Below are positions 25,060 to 33,028 of a stretch of 64,000 bases of DNA, piece by piece. The notes under the pieces were generated by a model, which was not told where the DNA came from, ran no database searches, and worked only from the letters and a program-made list of their open reading frames with translations. The DNA is from Vibrio panuliri (lineage in GTDB: Bacteria > Pseudomonadota > Gammaproteobacteria > Enterobacterales > Vibrionaceae): contig NZ_AP019654.1 of the NCBI RefSeq assembly GCF_009938205.1, forward strand, positions 1,426,001-1,490,000. Reading direction: 5' to 3'. A program made the position numbers and the translations under genes. Each line of letters starts with the position of its first letter. Positions within the stretch are counted from its first letter, which is position 1.

Positions 25060-25689
25060 CTACCTCGGTCGAGTGATCCCCACGCACATCATTTCATGCT
25101 GACAGCAAGGGCAAAGCCGCGTCGCTTTGCTTGTCGTTGTGGGCTCTAGTGCTATCGGGGTACAAAACAGCCTGAGTAACAGCAATTGTATTCGGATTAA
25201 CGTTTGCCTGTTTTGCCCACGTAAGAAGTAGTAGTCTCGCACTCGTTGTAACCCTTTTGGCAGCACATGCTGCAAGATGAGCATCAAGAACTTCAACGTG
25301 GGCAATGTCCGCATTTGCAATTGCTGAGTTTGGCTAATCAGCGTAGCAACCTGATTGGGTGTCATCACATCGGGCAGTGTTTGGGGGCGAGGTGGTTTGA
25401 CAATATTAAGCCATTGCCACTGTTTATCGAGGGTGTAATGATAGAAGAACTGCAAGCCGTTACGGTCGAATTTAATGTTACTCCACGAGTGAGTTTGAAT
25501 CAGGCTAGCGAAGCATTGCTTGAGTTGGTCGGTGGTGAGCGAGTCAGGGCTGCAATCAAAATAGGGGCTTATCCGACGAACCGCACGGGAATAGGCATCA
25601 ATGGTCGCAGGTCGTTTACCGTGCAGTTTAAGGTTGGTAAGGTGTTGTTCATAAAGAGAATGGTAGCGATTGAGTTCATTGGGTGTCAT
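25060..25689 (-). pseudogene. Recombinase / IS91 transposase fusion remnant
   Basis: 209-residue frame made of two unrelated pieces. Residues about 1-133 are the N-terminal SAM-like core-binding domain of a tyrosine recombinase (LKLHGKRPATIDAYSRAVRRI...MTPNQVATLI). From about residue 134 (LQHVLPKGLQRVRDYYFL) it is the C-terminal end of an IS91-type Y2 transposase, finishing with a zinc motif CPCCQHEMM. IS91-like elements in gammaproteobacteria can carry such a recombinase next to the transposase. An internal deletion that joined the two genes in frame explains the fusion. Neither active site remains. Confidence 0.65.
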
Positions 25690-25774
25690 GGTATTTACTC
25701 CTGTCTATCCCATCGGTTGATGGGCTATCAGAAGTATGGCGCTTATGCGTTTTACTCTGTCGCGCAGCGGCTTC

Positions 25775-25834
25775 GTTCAACAAGGCGCTCAAGCAAGGAC
25801 GCGCTAGCTCGCGCCGCTTAGCTTGGCGTTGTGC
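25775..25834 (+). repeat. Short attC site after the IS91 remnant
   Basis: 60 bp from R' GTTCAAC (25775) to R'' GTTGTGC (25828), with the palindromic interior GACGCGCTAGCTCGCGCC. The cassette start that should match GTTCAAC (GTTGAAC) is not present upstream, consistent with the deletion at the IS91 remnant. Confidence 0.65.
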
Positions 25835-25876
25835 GCCCGCACTCTTGAGGTCGTTAAGAATCAATGGAAAAATAAT

Positions 25877-26275
25877 ATGTTCAGTGAAATCAATAGAATA
25901 TTGGACGAAGCAAAATCTCTAACAATCAATGATGTCTTTACTTTTATACGCAATATTGGTTTATGTTCACTAGTGATTGGCTTTGCCTATCTAATGAAAC
26001 AGTCACCAGAGTTTGTTTATGGTTTGCCTTTCGTTCGAATCAGCTATATCGGCACTTTCCTTGTCTTCTTAGGCTTCCTTCTTCATATAGCGAATTTTTG
26101 TTGGTTTACGCTAGGAGTGTTACCATTTGTACAAAAGAGGGCACAGAAGCTTGGTGTTTTTTTGTGTCTAGCTTTTGGTTTGTTGTTTGGAATAGTGATG
26201 GTCGTGATATTGTTGTCTGTCTATCAGATAATGAACATACAAATTGGTCTTCTTGTTTCAGCAGTTAGTAGTTAA
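25877..26275 (+). CDS. Cassette four-helix membrane protein
   Basis: 132-residue membrane protein. A short amphipathic N-terminus (MFSEINRILDEAKSLTINDV) is followed by predicted helices at about 25-42, 53-75, 80-92 and 98-128. I start at ATG 25877; longer in-frame versions begin within the attC region. Cassette ends are GTTGTGC (25828) and GCATAAC (26281), which pair with one wobble mismatch. No family recognised. Confidence 0.55.
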   Translation: MFSEINRILDEAKSLTINDVFTFIRNIGLCSLVIGFAYLMKQSPEFVYGLPFVRISYIGTFLVFLGFLLHIANFCWFTLGVLPFVQKRAQKLGVFLCLAFGLLFGIVMVVILLSVYQIMNIQIGLLVSAVSS

Positions 26276-26280
26276 AGAAC

Positions 26281-26658
26281 GCATAACACATATGAGCCTT
26301 CTGCCTGTAAATAGGCAATAACATCCTGTTGGCTGCGCGAGCAGCCAATGCTCTTCGAACACCAAAGTTATCTACTTCGCTTTGTTATTTAGGTTATTAA
26401 TCTTGCCCAATAATGTGCACCACCACACGCTTCGACACCTATTCGCATAGGTGGAATATTTGCTATTGTAGTCAGTAGTTTAGAGCGAGTGACTGATTTA
26501 TGAAGTAGAACTTTGCCGTGCTGGTCAACAGCATGAATGCTGAAGTGGTTTTTAGCTAAATCAATCCCGTAAAAATAAGAATGGTGCCTCCGGTGCAAAT
26601 GTGTACCACTTAAGTGTGGCAGTTCCTCGGGAGGGGGAATCCATGTCATTCGTTATAT
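26281..26658 (+). repeat. Boundary module copy 7, shortened
   Basis: From R' GCATAAC (26281) to R'' GTTATAT (26652). The left part is truncated at about 120 bp, then IS element A sequence follows from TTGCCCAATAATG. A small deletion removes the transposase start region (AAGAATGGTGCC). The GGGAGGGGG-AATCC-ATG end is intact. Confidence 0.85.
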
Positions 26659-27413
26659 TTTTAGAGGAAATGATGAATTCAGTTAAGATTCAATTAGAAA
26701 GTCTATTCAAATTCCTAAAAGAAAATAGGGATTTTAATCTTAAACTACAGGAGCAATTCTTCCTTCCTGTACTGTGCGTTGATGATGGTGTAAATACAAA
26801 AGTGATTAACCTTTTATATCATGTTGCGAATACTCAGAGTCAGCCAAAAATCGATCCTTTAGCTGAGTTTTATAAAACTATATATTGGAATGTTGAGCAA
26901 ACAGAGAGTTTTGCAAGTTTTGTAGAGTTACTAACAGGAAAAGAAAGCTTGTTGTTTAGTGACCTTTACAAAGGGTTACGAGCAAAAAAAGGTTGGGGAG
27001 ACAAGACTGCTGCCTTATTTACAAAAGTGGTTTACCAAGCTCACAATAAGTTGAGCGAGAATTGTCATTTTTGGGCTGATACACCTAAGTACATCTCTAA
27101 GGGAGATGAAATATGGTTGCCGGTAGATGCTGTTATCATCCATATATTTAAAGAATTAGGTATGGATAAGCCAAGCTTCTCAAAAATTAATAAATTAATT
27201 AAGCAATACTATAAGGGTAATGATCTAGAAGTTTGGGATGACCTATGGTTTTGGGGCTTCATAACTCAAAAAGGAACAGGTGATACAAGACAGACGGAAT
27301 GGAATGAGAATAAGTATTGGTCATTAACTCATTCCGACAAAAAGCCTCTGATTATTAGCGATATTAGAGAAAAGTCACATGAGTTCATAAGCTTGTTAGG
27401 TAAACAAATATAA
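26643..27413 (+). CDS. Cassette protein of unknown function, MSFV start from attC
   Basis: 256-residue soluble protein of unknown family. The attC-borne ATG (26643) is in frame and gives MSFVIFLEEMMNSVKIQ. A second possible start is the ATGATG at 26670-26675 directly after AGAGGAA, so both the module's and the cassette's own ribosome site could work. GWGDKTAALFTKVVYQAHN resembles a helix-hairpin-helix segment and is followed by DEIWLPVDAVIIHIFKELG, vaguely like HhH-type DNA glycosylases; I hold that loosely. Cassette ends are GTTATAT / ATATAAC (27408). Confidence 0.6.
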   Translation: MSFVIFLEEMMNSVKIQLESLFKFLKENRDFNLKLQEQFFLPVLCVDDGVNTKVINLLYHVANTQSQPKIDPLAEFYKTIYWNVEQTESFASFVELLTGKESLLFSDLYKGLRAKKGWGDKTAALFTKVVYQAHNKLSENCHFWADTPKYISKGDEIWLPVDAVIIHIFKELGMDKPSFSKINKLIKQYYKGNDLEVWDDLWFWGFITQKGTGDTRQTEWNENKYWSLTHSDKKPLIISDIREKSHEFISLLGKQI

Positions 27414-28094
27414 CACATGTGAGCCTTCTGCCTGTCAATAGGGAATAACATCCTGTTGGCTGCGCGAGCAGCCAATGCTCCTCGAACAACAAAGTTATCT
27501 ACTTCGCTTTGTCATTTCGGTCATTAAGCATTGCTTACGACAAACACATATAGAAGGTCTCTTATTGCGATCTCGCCGCTGCCAACCATTATTGGTTGGG
27601 TCAGACTAGGCGTCTCCCTAGCATCTATCGGTTAACCCCTGCAGGCACTATTCTAATAAATGGTTAAACGGTTGTTTTCCAGTTATCTTTAGGCTCAGCC
27701 GAGGTGTAAGCAACTTTGCTGTTCGTTGTTATGGGCGAGCACCAATGAAGCGGCTAATCAAAGCAAGCTGGCTTGGATTAAATCACATCGCTGGCCTTAC
27801 TGAGCTATTTCGCTCTAGCGTAATGTTCTTGCCCAATAATGCGCATCACCACACGTTTCGACACCTATCCGAATAGATAGAATAATTGCTATTGTAGTCA
27901 GCAGTTTAGAGCGAGTGACTGATTTATGAAGTAAAACTTTGCCGTGCTGGTCAACAGCATGATTGCTGAAGTGGTTTTTAGCTAAATCAATCCCGCAAAA
28001 ATAAGAGTAATCAGACATGGTGCCTCCGGTGCAAATGTGTACCACTTAAGTGTGGCAGTTCCTCGGGAGGGGGAATCCATGTCATTCGTTAGGC
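27408..28094 (+). repeat. Boundary module copy 8, full length
   Basis: About 687 bp from R' ATATAAC (27408) to R'' GTTAGGC (28088), close to copy 3 throughout. The minus-strand transposase fragment lies at 27815-28018. The attC-borne ATG (28079) opens a 14-codon leader ending TGA at 28121-28123, which overlaps the start region of the next gene. Confidence 0.85.
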
Positions 28095-28124
28095 AAAATA
28101 TCAGAGTCAGGAGGAATGATTAAA

Positions 28125-28712
28125 ATGAGTATAGTAGAAAGTACGCACGGACAGTACTCAAATGGGCTTAAAGAATTGAATGAGTCGTTAGAAGAAACTT
28201 TTAGCGTAGGACTTAACCTAGCACTAGCTAATTTTATGGCTCAACATCCGGTTATTGTTAAATCTTTAGATAAAGATAAGCAACTTTCAACTGTAAAAAG
28301 ACATTGCCAATCGATAATCGACAAAGCAGCTAAAGAAACTTGGAGTGAAGCTTATCGAGATCACAATATTTGGCTTATGACGTTTAGCTCTAGTTCACTT
28401 GACCTAAATGAGTTCAAACCTAACTATTACGAGACAAGTACTGAGTATTTACCCAATATTTTCCAACCTTTGGTTGAACTATCTTCATGTGAATTAGAAG
28501 AATATTTGAATGAACGCATACTAACAGGCTTTGACATCAACGAAAAATTTAAAATTTTACCCAAACATATTCTCATGTCTGCTAGAACCAAAACGGCATT
28601 GATTGAAGTAAATCGAACATTTATTAAACTTCATAAAGCTCTAAGAGAAAAAGCTCTGAATGACATTAAACTGGAGCAAAGAGAAGCGAGGGAAATGTGG
28701 GATTTAGCCTAA
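28125..28712 (+). CDS. Cassette protein of unknown function
   Basis: 195-residue soluble, mostly helical protein. I start at ATG 28125, about ten nt after AGGAGG; an ATG at 28116 sits too close to that site. A 14-codon peptide starting from the attC ATG ends two bases before, so translation of this gene may be coupled to it. The C-terminus is a charged helix (KALNDIKLEQREAREMWDLA). No family recognised. The stop codon lies within the core site GCCTAAC (28707), the complement of the cassette start GTTAGGC. Confidence 0.6.
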   Translation: MSIVESTHGQYSNGLKELNESLEETFSVGLNLALANFMAQHPVIVKSLDKDKQLSTVKRHCQSIIDKAAKETWSEAYRDHNIWLMTFSSSSLDLNEFKPNYYETSTEYLPNIFQPLVELSSCELEEYLNERILTGFDINEKFKILPKHILMSARTKTALIEVNRTFIKLHKALREKALNDIKLEQREAREMWDLA

Positions 28713-28920
28713 CACATATGAGCCTTCTGCCTGTCAATAGGGAATAACATCCTGTTGGCTGTGCGAGCAGCCAATGCTCTTCGAACAACAAAGTTAACTA
28801 CTTCGTTTTGTCATTTCGGTCATTAAGCATTGCTTATGACAAACACATATTGAGGCTCTCTTATTGCGGTCTCGCCGTTGCCAACCATTATTGGTTGGGT
28901 CAGACTAAGCGTCCCCCCAA
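28707..28920 (+). repeat. Boundary module copy 9, left part only
   Basis: R' GCCTAAC (28707) followed by about 205 bp of the module's left part, through GGTTGGGTCAGACTAAGCG. It then breaks off and joins the remnant of IS element B. Confidence 0.8.
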
Positions 28921-28944
28921 ATTTATGGATACCCCAATAACATC

Positions 28945-29215
28945 AATACATGTATTCGACACCAATGACGATGTTATCTTGGTAAGGCGTAATTAATTCA
29001 AGTAGCGCATCGTGATCGGCATCAATCTTCTTGTGCAGGACTTTACTATCAAGTGAAACGAGAATATAGACGTAAAGTAAGCGAGCATGCAGATCAATAC
29101 CACAGTAATAGTTATGCTGGTTGTTATAGAATCTCATTGAGTCTTCTCCGTTTTGGTTTCGTTGCCTTCCAGCTTAGTCGAGAGGCTAAGTTGGAGGAGA
29201 AGGCTCAATGAGTAT
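28945..29215 (-). mobile_element. Remnant of IS element B
   Basis: Truncated right end of the same IS110-family element as at 11835-12995. The 64 N-terminal transposase codons (29137 leftward, MRFYNNQHNYYCGIDLHARL) and the whole upstream region to ...GAGTAT are kept; the rest of the gene and the left end are gone. It again ends at the first bases of an attC, the same insertion position as the intact copy. Confidence 0.85.
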
Positions 29216-29315
29216 CAAGGCAATCAAGCGTGACGCTTTACACTTGGTGGTTTTGGTGTGAAGTTCGGTGTGCTTTGTTGGTTCAGTGTGGCGCACCTTA
29301 TTGCGTGCGTTATGC
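29216..29315 (+). repeat. VCR-like attC lacking its R' end
   Basis: attC body from CAAGGCAATCAAGCGTGACG to R'' GTTATGC (29309-29315), very like the retron cassette's attC (19709-19813), with CACTTGGTGGTTTTGG and paired GGTGTG / GCGCACC blocks. The R' half was lost to the adjoining IS remnant. Confidence 0.75.
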
Positions 29316-29351
29316 ATTTTCTTCAATTTGTCTCTCAGAGAGGTGTTTAGA

Positions 29352-30449
29352 GTGGCACAAGGTATAATTTCAGATAATTGGTCTCTTCAAGATATATCTA
29401 GCTTGTTTGTGGATGGTATGGAGAACGCATTTGCGGATGAAATTGCTATAACAAATGGTGAACATAGCTATAAAGCAGTTAGTTATCCATCAATTCAAAC
29501 GGAAGCTTTGTTCGATTTTTTAACCGACTTAGTTTTAAGAGATGAGATCTTGGTTGAGGCTAAATTTGAACATGCATGGGTAAAAACAAGCAGCCCGATA
29601 TTAGCTGCCAAAAACTTAGGTGTAGTTCGGAGTTATCCTTTTTTAGAAGAGCCTCATAAATTAGTTGAACCACGAAACCGAATAATTGAACATATGAGCT
29701 CAACGGAGTCTTTGAAGTTAGCTCACAAAGAAAATGTATTGAGCTGGCAAGAAACAAAAAGCCCCCAGCATCCACTTCTATCAGCAACAATGTGGGGTGG
29801 CGCCGGAATGTGTGCTCGAAGTTTTGTTTATGAAAAAAGTTATACTCCGCATCCTCTACGCAAGAGGTTCTTTGTTAATTCAGGTTTTATGTTACCTGCG
29901 GGTGATGCTTTACATCAACTTACCTCGTTTTTAAACGATGAACAGATGAAGGTATCAAAAAAGGTGTATGGAACAGATTCACTGTATTCATTATTTGTTA
30001 ATATGCCGGCTATTCCTATTCGCGTTATTCAGGAATCTTCCTCGCCTAGTCAGCTTATTGGGGTCGCGCTCCAAATGAGACAAGATTTTGAAAAATTGAG
30101 AGAGTGGTTAAAGTTATTTCAAAATGCGTTGTCTGAAGACAATCTGAAGGAAGTTGTTAACTATCGAAAACAATTAGATTCTGTTTCAGAGTATGTTAAT
30201 TCAAAAATAGGGCTAGGTTCTGCAAACAAACCAGTAACTATGGAAACGGGTGTGGGAATTTTCAAAATGGTTACACAAGCTAATCCAGTAAATACTCTTA
30301 AAAATCAATTCGGCGTCAGAGCCACGTTGAATAATTTGATTTTTGGCTCTAACGGTAAGCAAGAAATCAAGAAGTTTATTAATATGTTTGAGCAGAGAGG
30401 AACTGCTGTTGGTTACGATATAGAGCAGCACTTCACAAAAAATGCATAA
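29352..30449 (+). CDS. Cassette protein of unknown function, 365 residues
   Basis: Largest single cassette protein apart from the reverse transcriptase. Start is GTG 29352 (MAQGIISDNWSLQDISSLFV), with GAGAGGTG upstream; further in-frame codons upstream reach into the attC and are ignored. The protein is soluble with no membrane helix. A region RNRIIEHMSSTESLKLAHKE and a central WGGAGMCARSFVYEKSY stand out. I recognise no family. The cassette is closed: GTTATGC (29309) to GCATAAC (30444), the stop overlapping the core site. Confidence 0.65.
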   Translation: MAQGIISDNWSLQDISSLFVDGMENAFADEIAITNGEHSYKAVSYPSIQTEALFDFLTDLVLRDEILVEAKFEHAWVKTSSPILAAKNLGVVRSYPFLEEPHKLVEPRNRIIEHMSSTESLKLAHKENVLSWQETKSPQHPLLSATMWGGAGMCARSFVYEKSYTPHPLRKRFFVNSGFMLPAGDALHQLTSFLNDEQMKVSKKVYGTDSLYSLFVNMPAIPIRVIQESSSPSQLIGVALQMRQDFEKLREWLKLFQNALSEDNLKEVVNYRKQLDSVSEYVNSKIGLGSANKPVTMETGVGIFKMVTQANPVNTLKNQFGVRATLNNLIFGSNGKQEIKKFINMFEQRGTAVGYDIEQHFTKNA

Positions 30450-30568
30450 CAAACGCTTTAAGACGGAATTGCAACGCGTTGCATTTTTAACTTGCGTTAA
30501 TTTTAGTGATTTAGATGGTATGCGGAAACATCATATTGCGTTGCTCACCACTTAAGCGGGCGTTATGT
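30444..30568 (+). repeat. Intact VCR-like attC
   Basis: 125-bp site from R' GCATAAC (30444-30450) to R'' GTTATGT (30562-30568), with CGCTTTAAGACGGAATTGC and GCTCACCACTTAAGCGGGC at the two ends. It is the best-preserved standard attC in the window and the reference for the IS-split site at 12996-13109. Confidence 0.9.
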
Positions 30569-30626
30569 TTCAGGGTAGCTCTATGAAATATAAAGCCCTC
30601 GCGAGTGTGCTTGCGAAGGCTTAAAT

Positions 30627-30717
30627 TGGTGCGGGTAAGAGGATTCGAACCTCAGCAGGTTATTGGGAGGGGGATCGTTCTATTCTAAAGTCGCTCTGTT
30701 TCACTTGGGTAACCCGC
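30627..30717 (-). tRNA. Degenerate tRNA-like sequence (class II length) in a cassette
   Basis: Reverse-strand 91-nt sequence. The 5' GCGGGTT pairs with ACCCGC at the 3' end, followed by A73 and an encoded CCA (30627-30629). A T-arm of GAGG-TTCGAAT-CCTC is intact. Length and an ACCCAAGTG D-arm region resemble long-variable-arm tRNAs (Ser/Leu/Tyr). The anticodon stem does not pair properly, pairs 7:66 and 49:65 are mismatched, and position 8 is not U. It is probably a pseudo-tRNA or a tRNA mimic rather than a working tRNA. The cassette runs from GTTATGT (30562) to ACATAAC (30947). Confidence 0.55.
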
Positions 30718-30866
30718 AACACTGCACCGCACCATGAAAACATTTCGCTCATACTCATAACTGATACTCCCATACCCGTAACTAACAATAAGTAAACAGA
30801 TGCAAGGTATACCGACAAGGACAAAACACCGCGACCGAAGTCAATACTAGGGCCCTTTACTTCCAA
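30660..30866 (-). CDS. Possible 68-residue membrane peptide in the tRNA-like cassette
   Basis: Reverse-strand frame from TTG 30866, MEVKGPSIDFGRGVLSLSVY then a hydrophobic stretch ending near MGVSVMSMSEMFSW. It overlaps the tRNA-like sequence at its 3' end, on the same strand. No convincing ribosome binding site is visible. It could be a minor peptide or chance. The rest of the 380-bp cassette shows nothing else. Confidence 0.2.
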   Translation of the reverse strand: MEVKGPSIDFGRGVLSLSVYLASVYLLLVTGMGVSVMSMSEMFSWCGAVLRVTQVKQSDFRIERSPSQ

Positions 30867-30946
30867 CTCTGAATGTACAGTTTACAAAAAACTAAACATT
30901 GAAAAGACCGGCGGAGATTATCAAAGTAATTGCCTATGTGCAAGAA

Positions 30947-31290
30947 ACATAACACATATGATCCTTCTGCCTGTCAATAGGCAATAACGCTCTTCGTTCA
31001 ACAAAGTTCTCTACTTCGATTTGTTATTTCGGGTACAAGCATTGCTTACGATAAACACATATAGAAGGTCTCTTATTGCGGTCTCTCCGCTGCCAACCAT
31101 TATTGATTGGGCCAGAAATGCATTTATCGGTTAACCTCATCAGGCGCTATTCAAAGCAACAGGGCTTGGGCTAACTTACATCGCTGGCTTTATCGAGCTA
31201 TTTCGTTCTAGCGTAATGTTCTTGCCTAAGAATGTGCACCTCTTAAGGGTGGCAGTGCCTCGGGAGGGGAATCCATGCCATTCGTTATGC
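30947..31290 (+). repeat. Boundary module copy 10, IS end without transposase fragment
   Basis: From R' ACATAAC (30947) to R'' GTTATGC (31284). The left part lacks the GTTGGCTGC hairpin. The IS part is reduced to the last 65 bp, with CACCTCTTAAGGGTGGCAG and GGGAGGGGAATCC-ATG. The transposase fragment is deleted. Confidence 0.8.
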
Positions 31291-31380
31291 TATGAGTCAA
31301 AACTGACTCAAATTCTATTTTTTGCAATAACAGACCATTTCTTATAGTTTGCTAGTCATTGTTGTACTTAGGACTAACAA

Positions 31381-31983
31381 ATGACTAAGAAGATATACGT
31401 TATAAGACATGGTGAGACGGTGTTTCACTCAGAGCGAAAATTGCAAGGGCATTGCAATTCGCCGCTTACGAACAAAGGAGAGGCGCAAGCGCGTTCTGTT
31501 GGGGCTGAGTTAAAGAAGCATTTGTCTGGGCAGAATTATCAAGTGTATTGCAGCTCGCTTGGCCGAGCCGTACAGACTGCAAATATTATCTGTGAGGCAA
31601 TTAGTTTTCCCCAATTAGATTTGTTGCAGGATGATCGCTTAAAGGAGTTTTCGCTGGGTGCTTGGGAGCAACAGACCATTTCAGATTTGGTTGAAAATAA
31701 TCCTAACTTGCTCGATCAAAGAGATTGGTATCTACGAGCACCAGATTGTGAGTCCTATGAGTCTGTTCGAAACAGACTACTCTCATGGCTTTCTGAGTTG
31801 CCGGATGAGCAAGATGTTGTAGTCGTGAGCCATGGCCTTACAGGAATCGTTTTGAGAGGGATTTTACAAAATTACTCTTATCAAGATGTTTGGCTTCAAG
31901 ATCTACCGCAAGATGCGTTTTTCATCGTTGAAAATGATGTTGCGAAAAGAGTGAACTGTAAGCTGATTGAGGCAGTAGCATAA
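31381..31983 (+). CDS. Histidine phosphatase family protein
   Basis: 200-residue protein of the histidine phosphatase (phosphoglycerate mutase-like) superfamily. The N-terminal catalytic motif is YVIRHGETVF (His10, RHGE); a second conserved block is SSLGRAVQTANII, and the distal catalytic histidine is in VVVSHGLTGIVLRG. Length and motif order fit CobC/PhoE-type small-molecule phosphatases. It is the last cassette of the array, bounded by GTTATGC (31284) and GCATAAC (31978). The substrate is unknown. Confidence 0.85.
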   Translation: MTKKIYVIRHGETVFHSERKLQGHCNSPLTNKGEAQARSVGAELKKHLSGQNYQVYCSSLGRAVQTANIICEAISFPQLDLLQDDRLKEFSLGAWEQQTISDLVENNPNLLDQRDWYLRAPDCESYESVRNRLLSWLSELPDEQDVVVVSHGLTGIVLRGILQNYSYQDVWLQDLPQDAFFIVENDVAKRVNCKLIEAVA

Positions 31984-32080
31984 CATATATGAGCCTTCTG
32001 CCTGTCAATCGGCAATAACACCCTGTTGGCTGCGCGAGCAGCCAATGCTCTTCGAACTACGAAGCTTCTATTTCGCTCAG
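31978..32080 (+). repeat. Boundary module copy 11, truncated, array end
   Basis: R' GCATAAC (31978) and about 95 bp of the module's left part with the GTTGGCTGC / GCAGCCAAT hairpin. It breaks off near CTTCTATTTCGCTCAG. No further core site follows, so this marks the distal end of the array. Confidence 0.75.
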
Positions 32081-32204
32081 TAAAGACGCACACCATAACT
32101 GGGCGAGTTATATCTCCAACTTCAACTTGGTCTTTCCTGTGCGGGCGGAAATCTTGCTTTTGTTGTAGGCAATAGTCGCAAAGCCAAGTGGGTGGTATGC
32201 AGCA
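32081..32204. other. Distal flank of the array
   Basis: Unique sequence between the last module and the right copy of the bounding repeat. I see no gene, hairpin or core site in it. Confidence 0.4.
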
Positions 32205-32287
32205 TGTTGATTATTTTAAGGCGGTGCGACAAAATTGACCAACGATATAGTGGGGCTGAAGTGAGTTAGAAAGAGTTCAGTCTAATA
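32205..32287 (+). repeat. Right copy of the imperfect repeat bounding the array
   Basis: Counterpart of 9011-9094. The best-kept blocks are TGTTGATTA, AAAATTGACCAACGATATAG, GGGGCTGAAGTG and GTTCAGTCTAATA. It ends about 47 bp before the LysE-type gene, so it might also hold that gene's promoter. The order repeat - array - repeat suggests insertion, or recombination between two copies. Confidence 0.5.
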
Positions 32288-32334
32288 AGTTGCTAGGGCT
32301 AAAAATGCTCACATAGGATATGGAGCCATATTAA

Positions 32335-32973
32335 ATGGAGTTAATTTTCTCAGAATATTTCACCGAGTTGATCGCTGTAATATCAATCACGATATTGACT
32401 ATAATCACGCCCGGACCGGATTTCATCATTGTTGCTAGAAACAGCCTTGCGTACTCTCGTCGCTCGGGGGTGATGACAGCAGCAGGCGTAGCGACAGCTG
32501 TTTGGATACATGTTGCCTACACACTGGCTGGCATTGGGCTAATTTTGTCACAATCAATTTTCTTATATTCGTTGATAAAATATCTAGGCGCGGCTTATCT
32601 GATCTATCTTGGAGTCTCGTGTGTTAAAGGTGCTGGAAACTCCGTTTCTGTTGAAGCTCAAAAGAGTAGTCAGTCTATTACATCTTTCCGTTCTTACCAG
32701 ATGGGCTTTTTGAATAACGCATTGAACCCTAAAGCCACCGTGTTTTTTGTCAGTTTGTTCACTCAGTTGGTCAGCACTACAACTCCCCTTAGCGTTCAAA
32801 TTATTTATGGCGCAATTGTATCAATTTCGTGCTTTGTGTGGTTTTCGTGTGTGGCCATGTTCCTTAATACGCAAGGAATACGACGCTTTTTCTTGAAAAT
32901 TCAAAAGCATATTGAGCGAGTCATGGGTGGCGTTTTAATTGCTGTTGGGTTAAAAGTAGCGAGTTCATCGTGA
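32335..32973 (+). CDS. LysE/RhtB family amino acid exporter
   Basis: 212-residue inner-membrane exporter of the LysE/RhtB superfamily: ITPGPDFIIVARNSLAYSRR near the N-terminus, KYLGAAYLIYLG, and NALNPKATVFFVSLFTQ. Six hydrophobic segments. It belongs to the homoserine/threonine efflux (RhtB/RhtC-like) type by these motifs; substrate not determined. It is the first core gene after the array and is 55 bp ahead of the GNAT gene on the same strand. Confidence 0.9.
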   Translation: MELIFSEYFTELIAVISITILTIITPGPDFIIVARNSLAYSRRSGVMTAAGVATAVWIHVAYTLAGIGLILSQSIFLYSLIKYLGAAYLIYLGVSCVKGAGNSVSVEAQKSSQSITSFRSYQMGFLNNALNPKATVFFVSLFTQLVSTTTPLSVQIIYGAIVSISCFVWFSCVAMFLNTQGIRRFFLKIQKHIERVMGGVLIAVGLKVASSS

Positions 32974-33028
32974 AACTAGTCCTAGTAAAGCGTTAACTGT
33001 TTCCAGTAAAAATAAAGCAAGGAAGTAC

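Noticed and set aside
25267..25821. 184-codon forward frame opposite the recombinase/IS91 fusion
   Set aside because: It is antisense to a recognisable protein remnant and its translation matches nothing; a shadow frame.
11409..31290. Boundary modules as non-autonomous IS copies (MITEs) moved by the transposase
   Set aside because: The left 12-bp inverted repeat is absent from every copy and the modules always coincide with cassette ends, so integron recombination fits better than transposition.
11409..32080. CRISPR array as an explanation of the regularly spaced repeats
   Set aside because: Repeats are 340-690 bp, spacers are whole genes, and ends obey the integron core-site rule; no cas genes are present.
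3105..32973. Two LysE-type genes as a duplication flanking the array
   Set aside because: They share only family motifs and differ throughout, so they are independent genes and not repeat ends.
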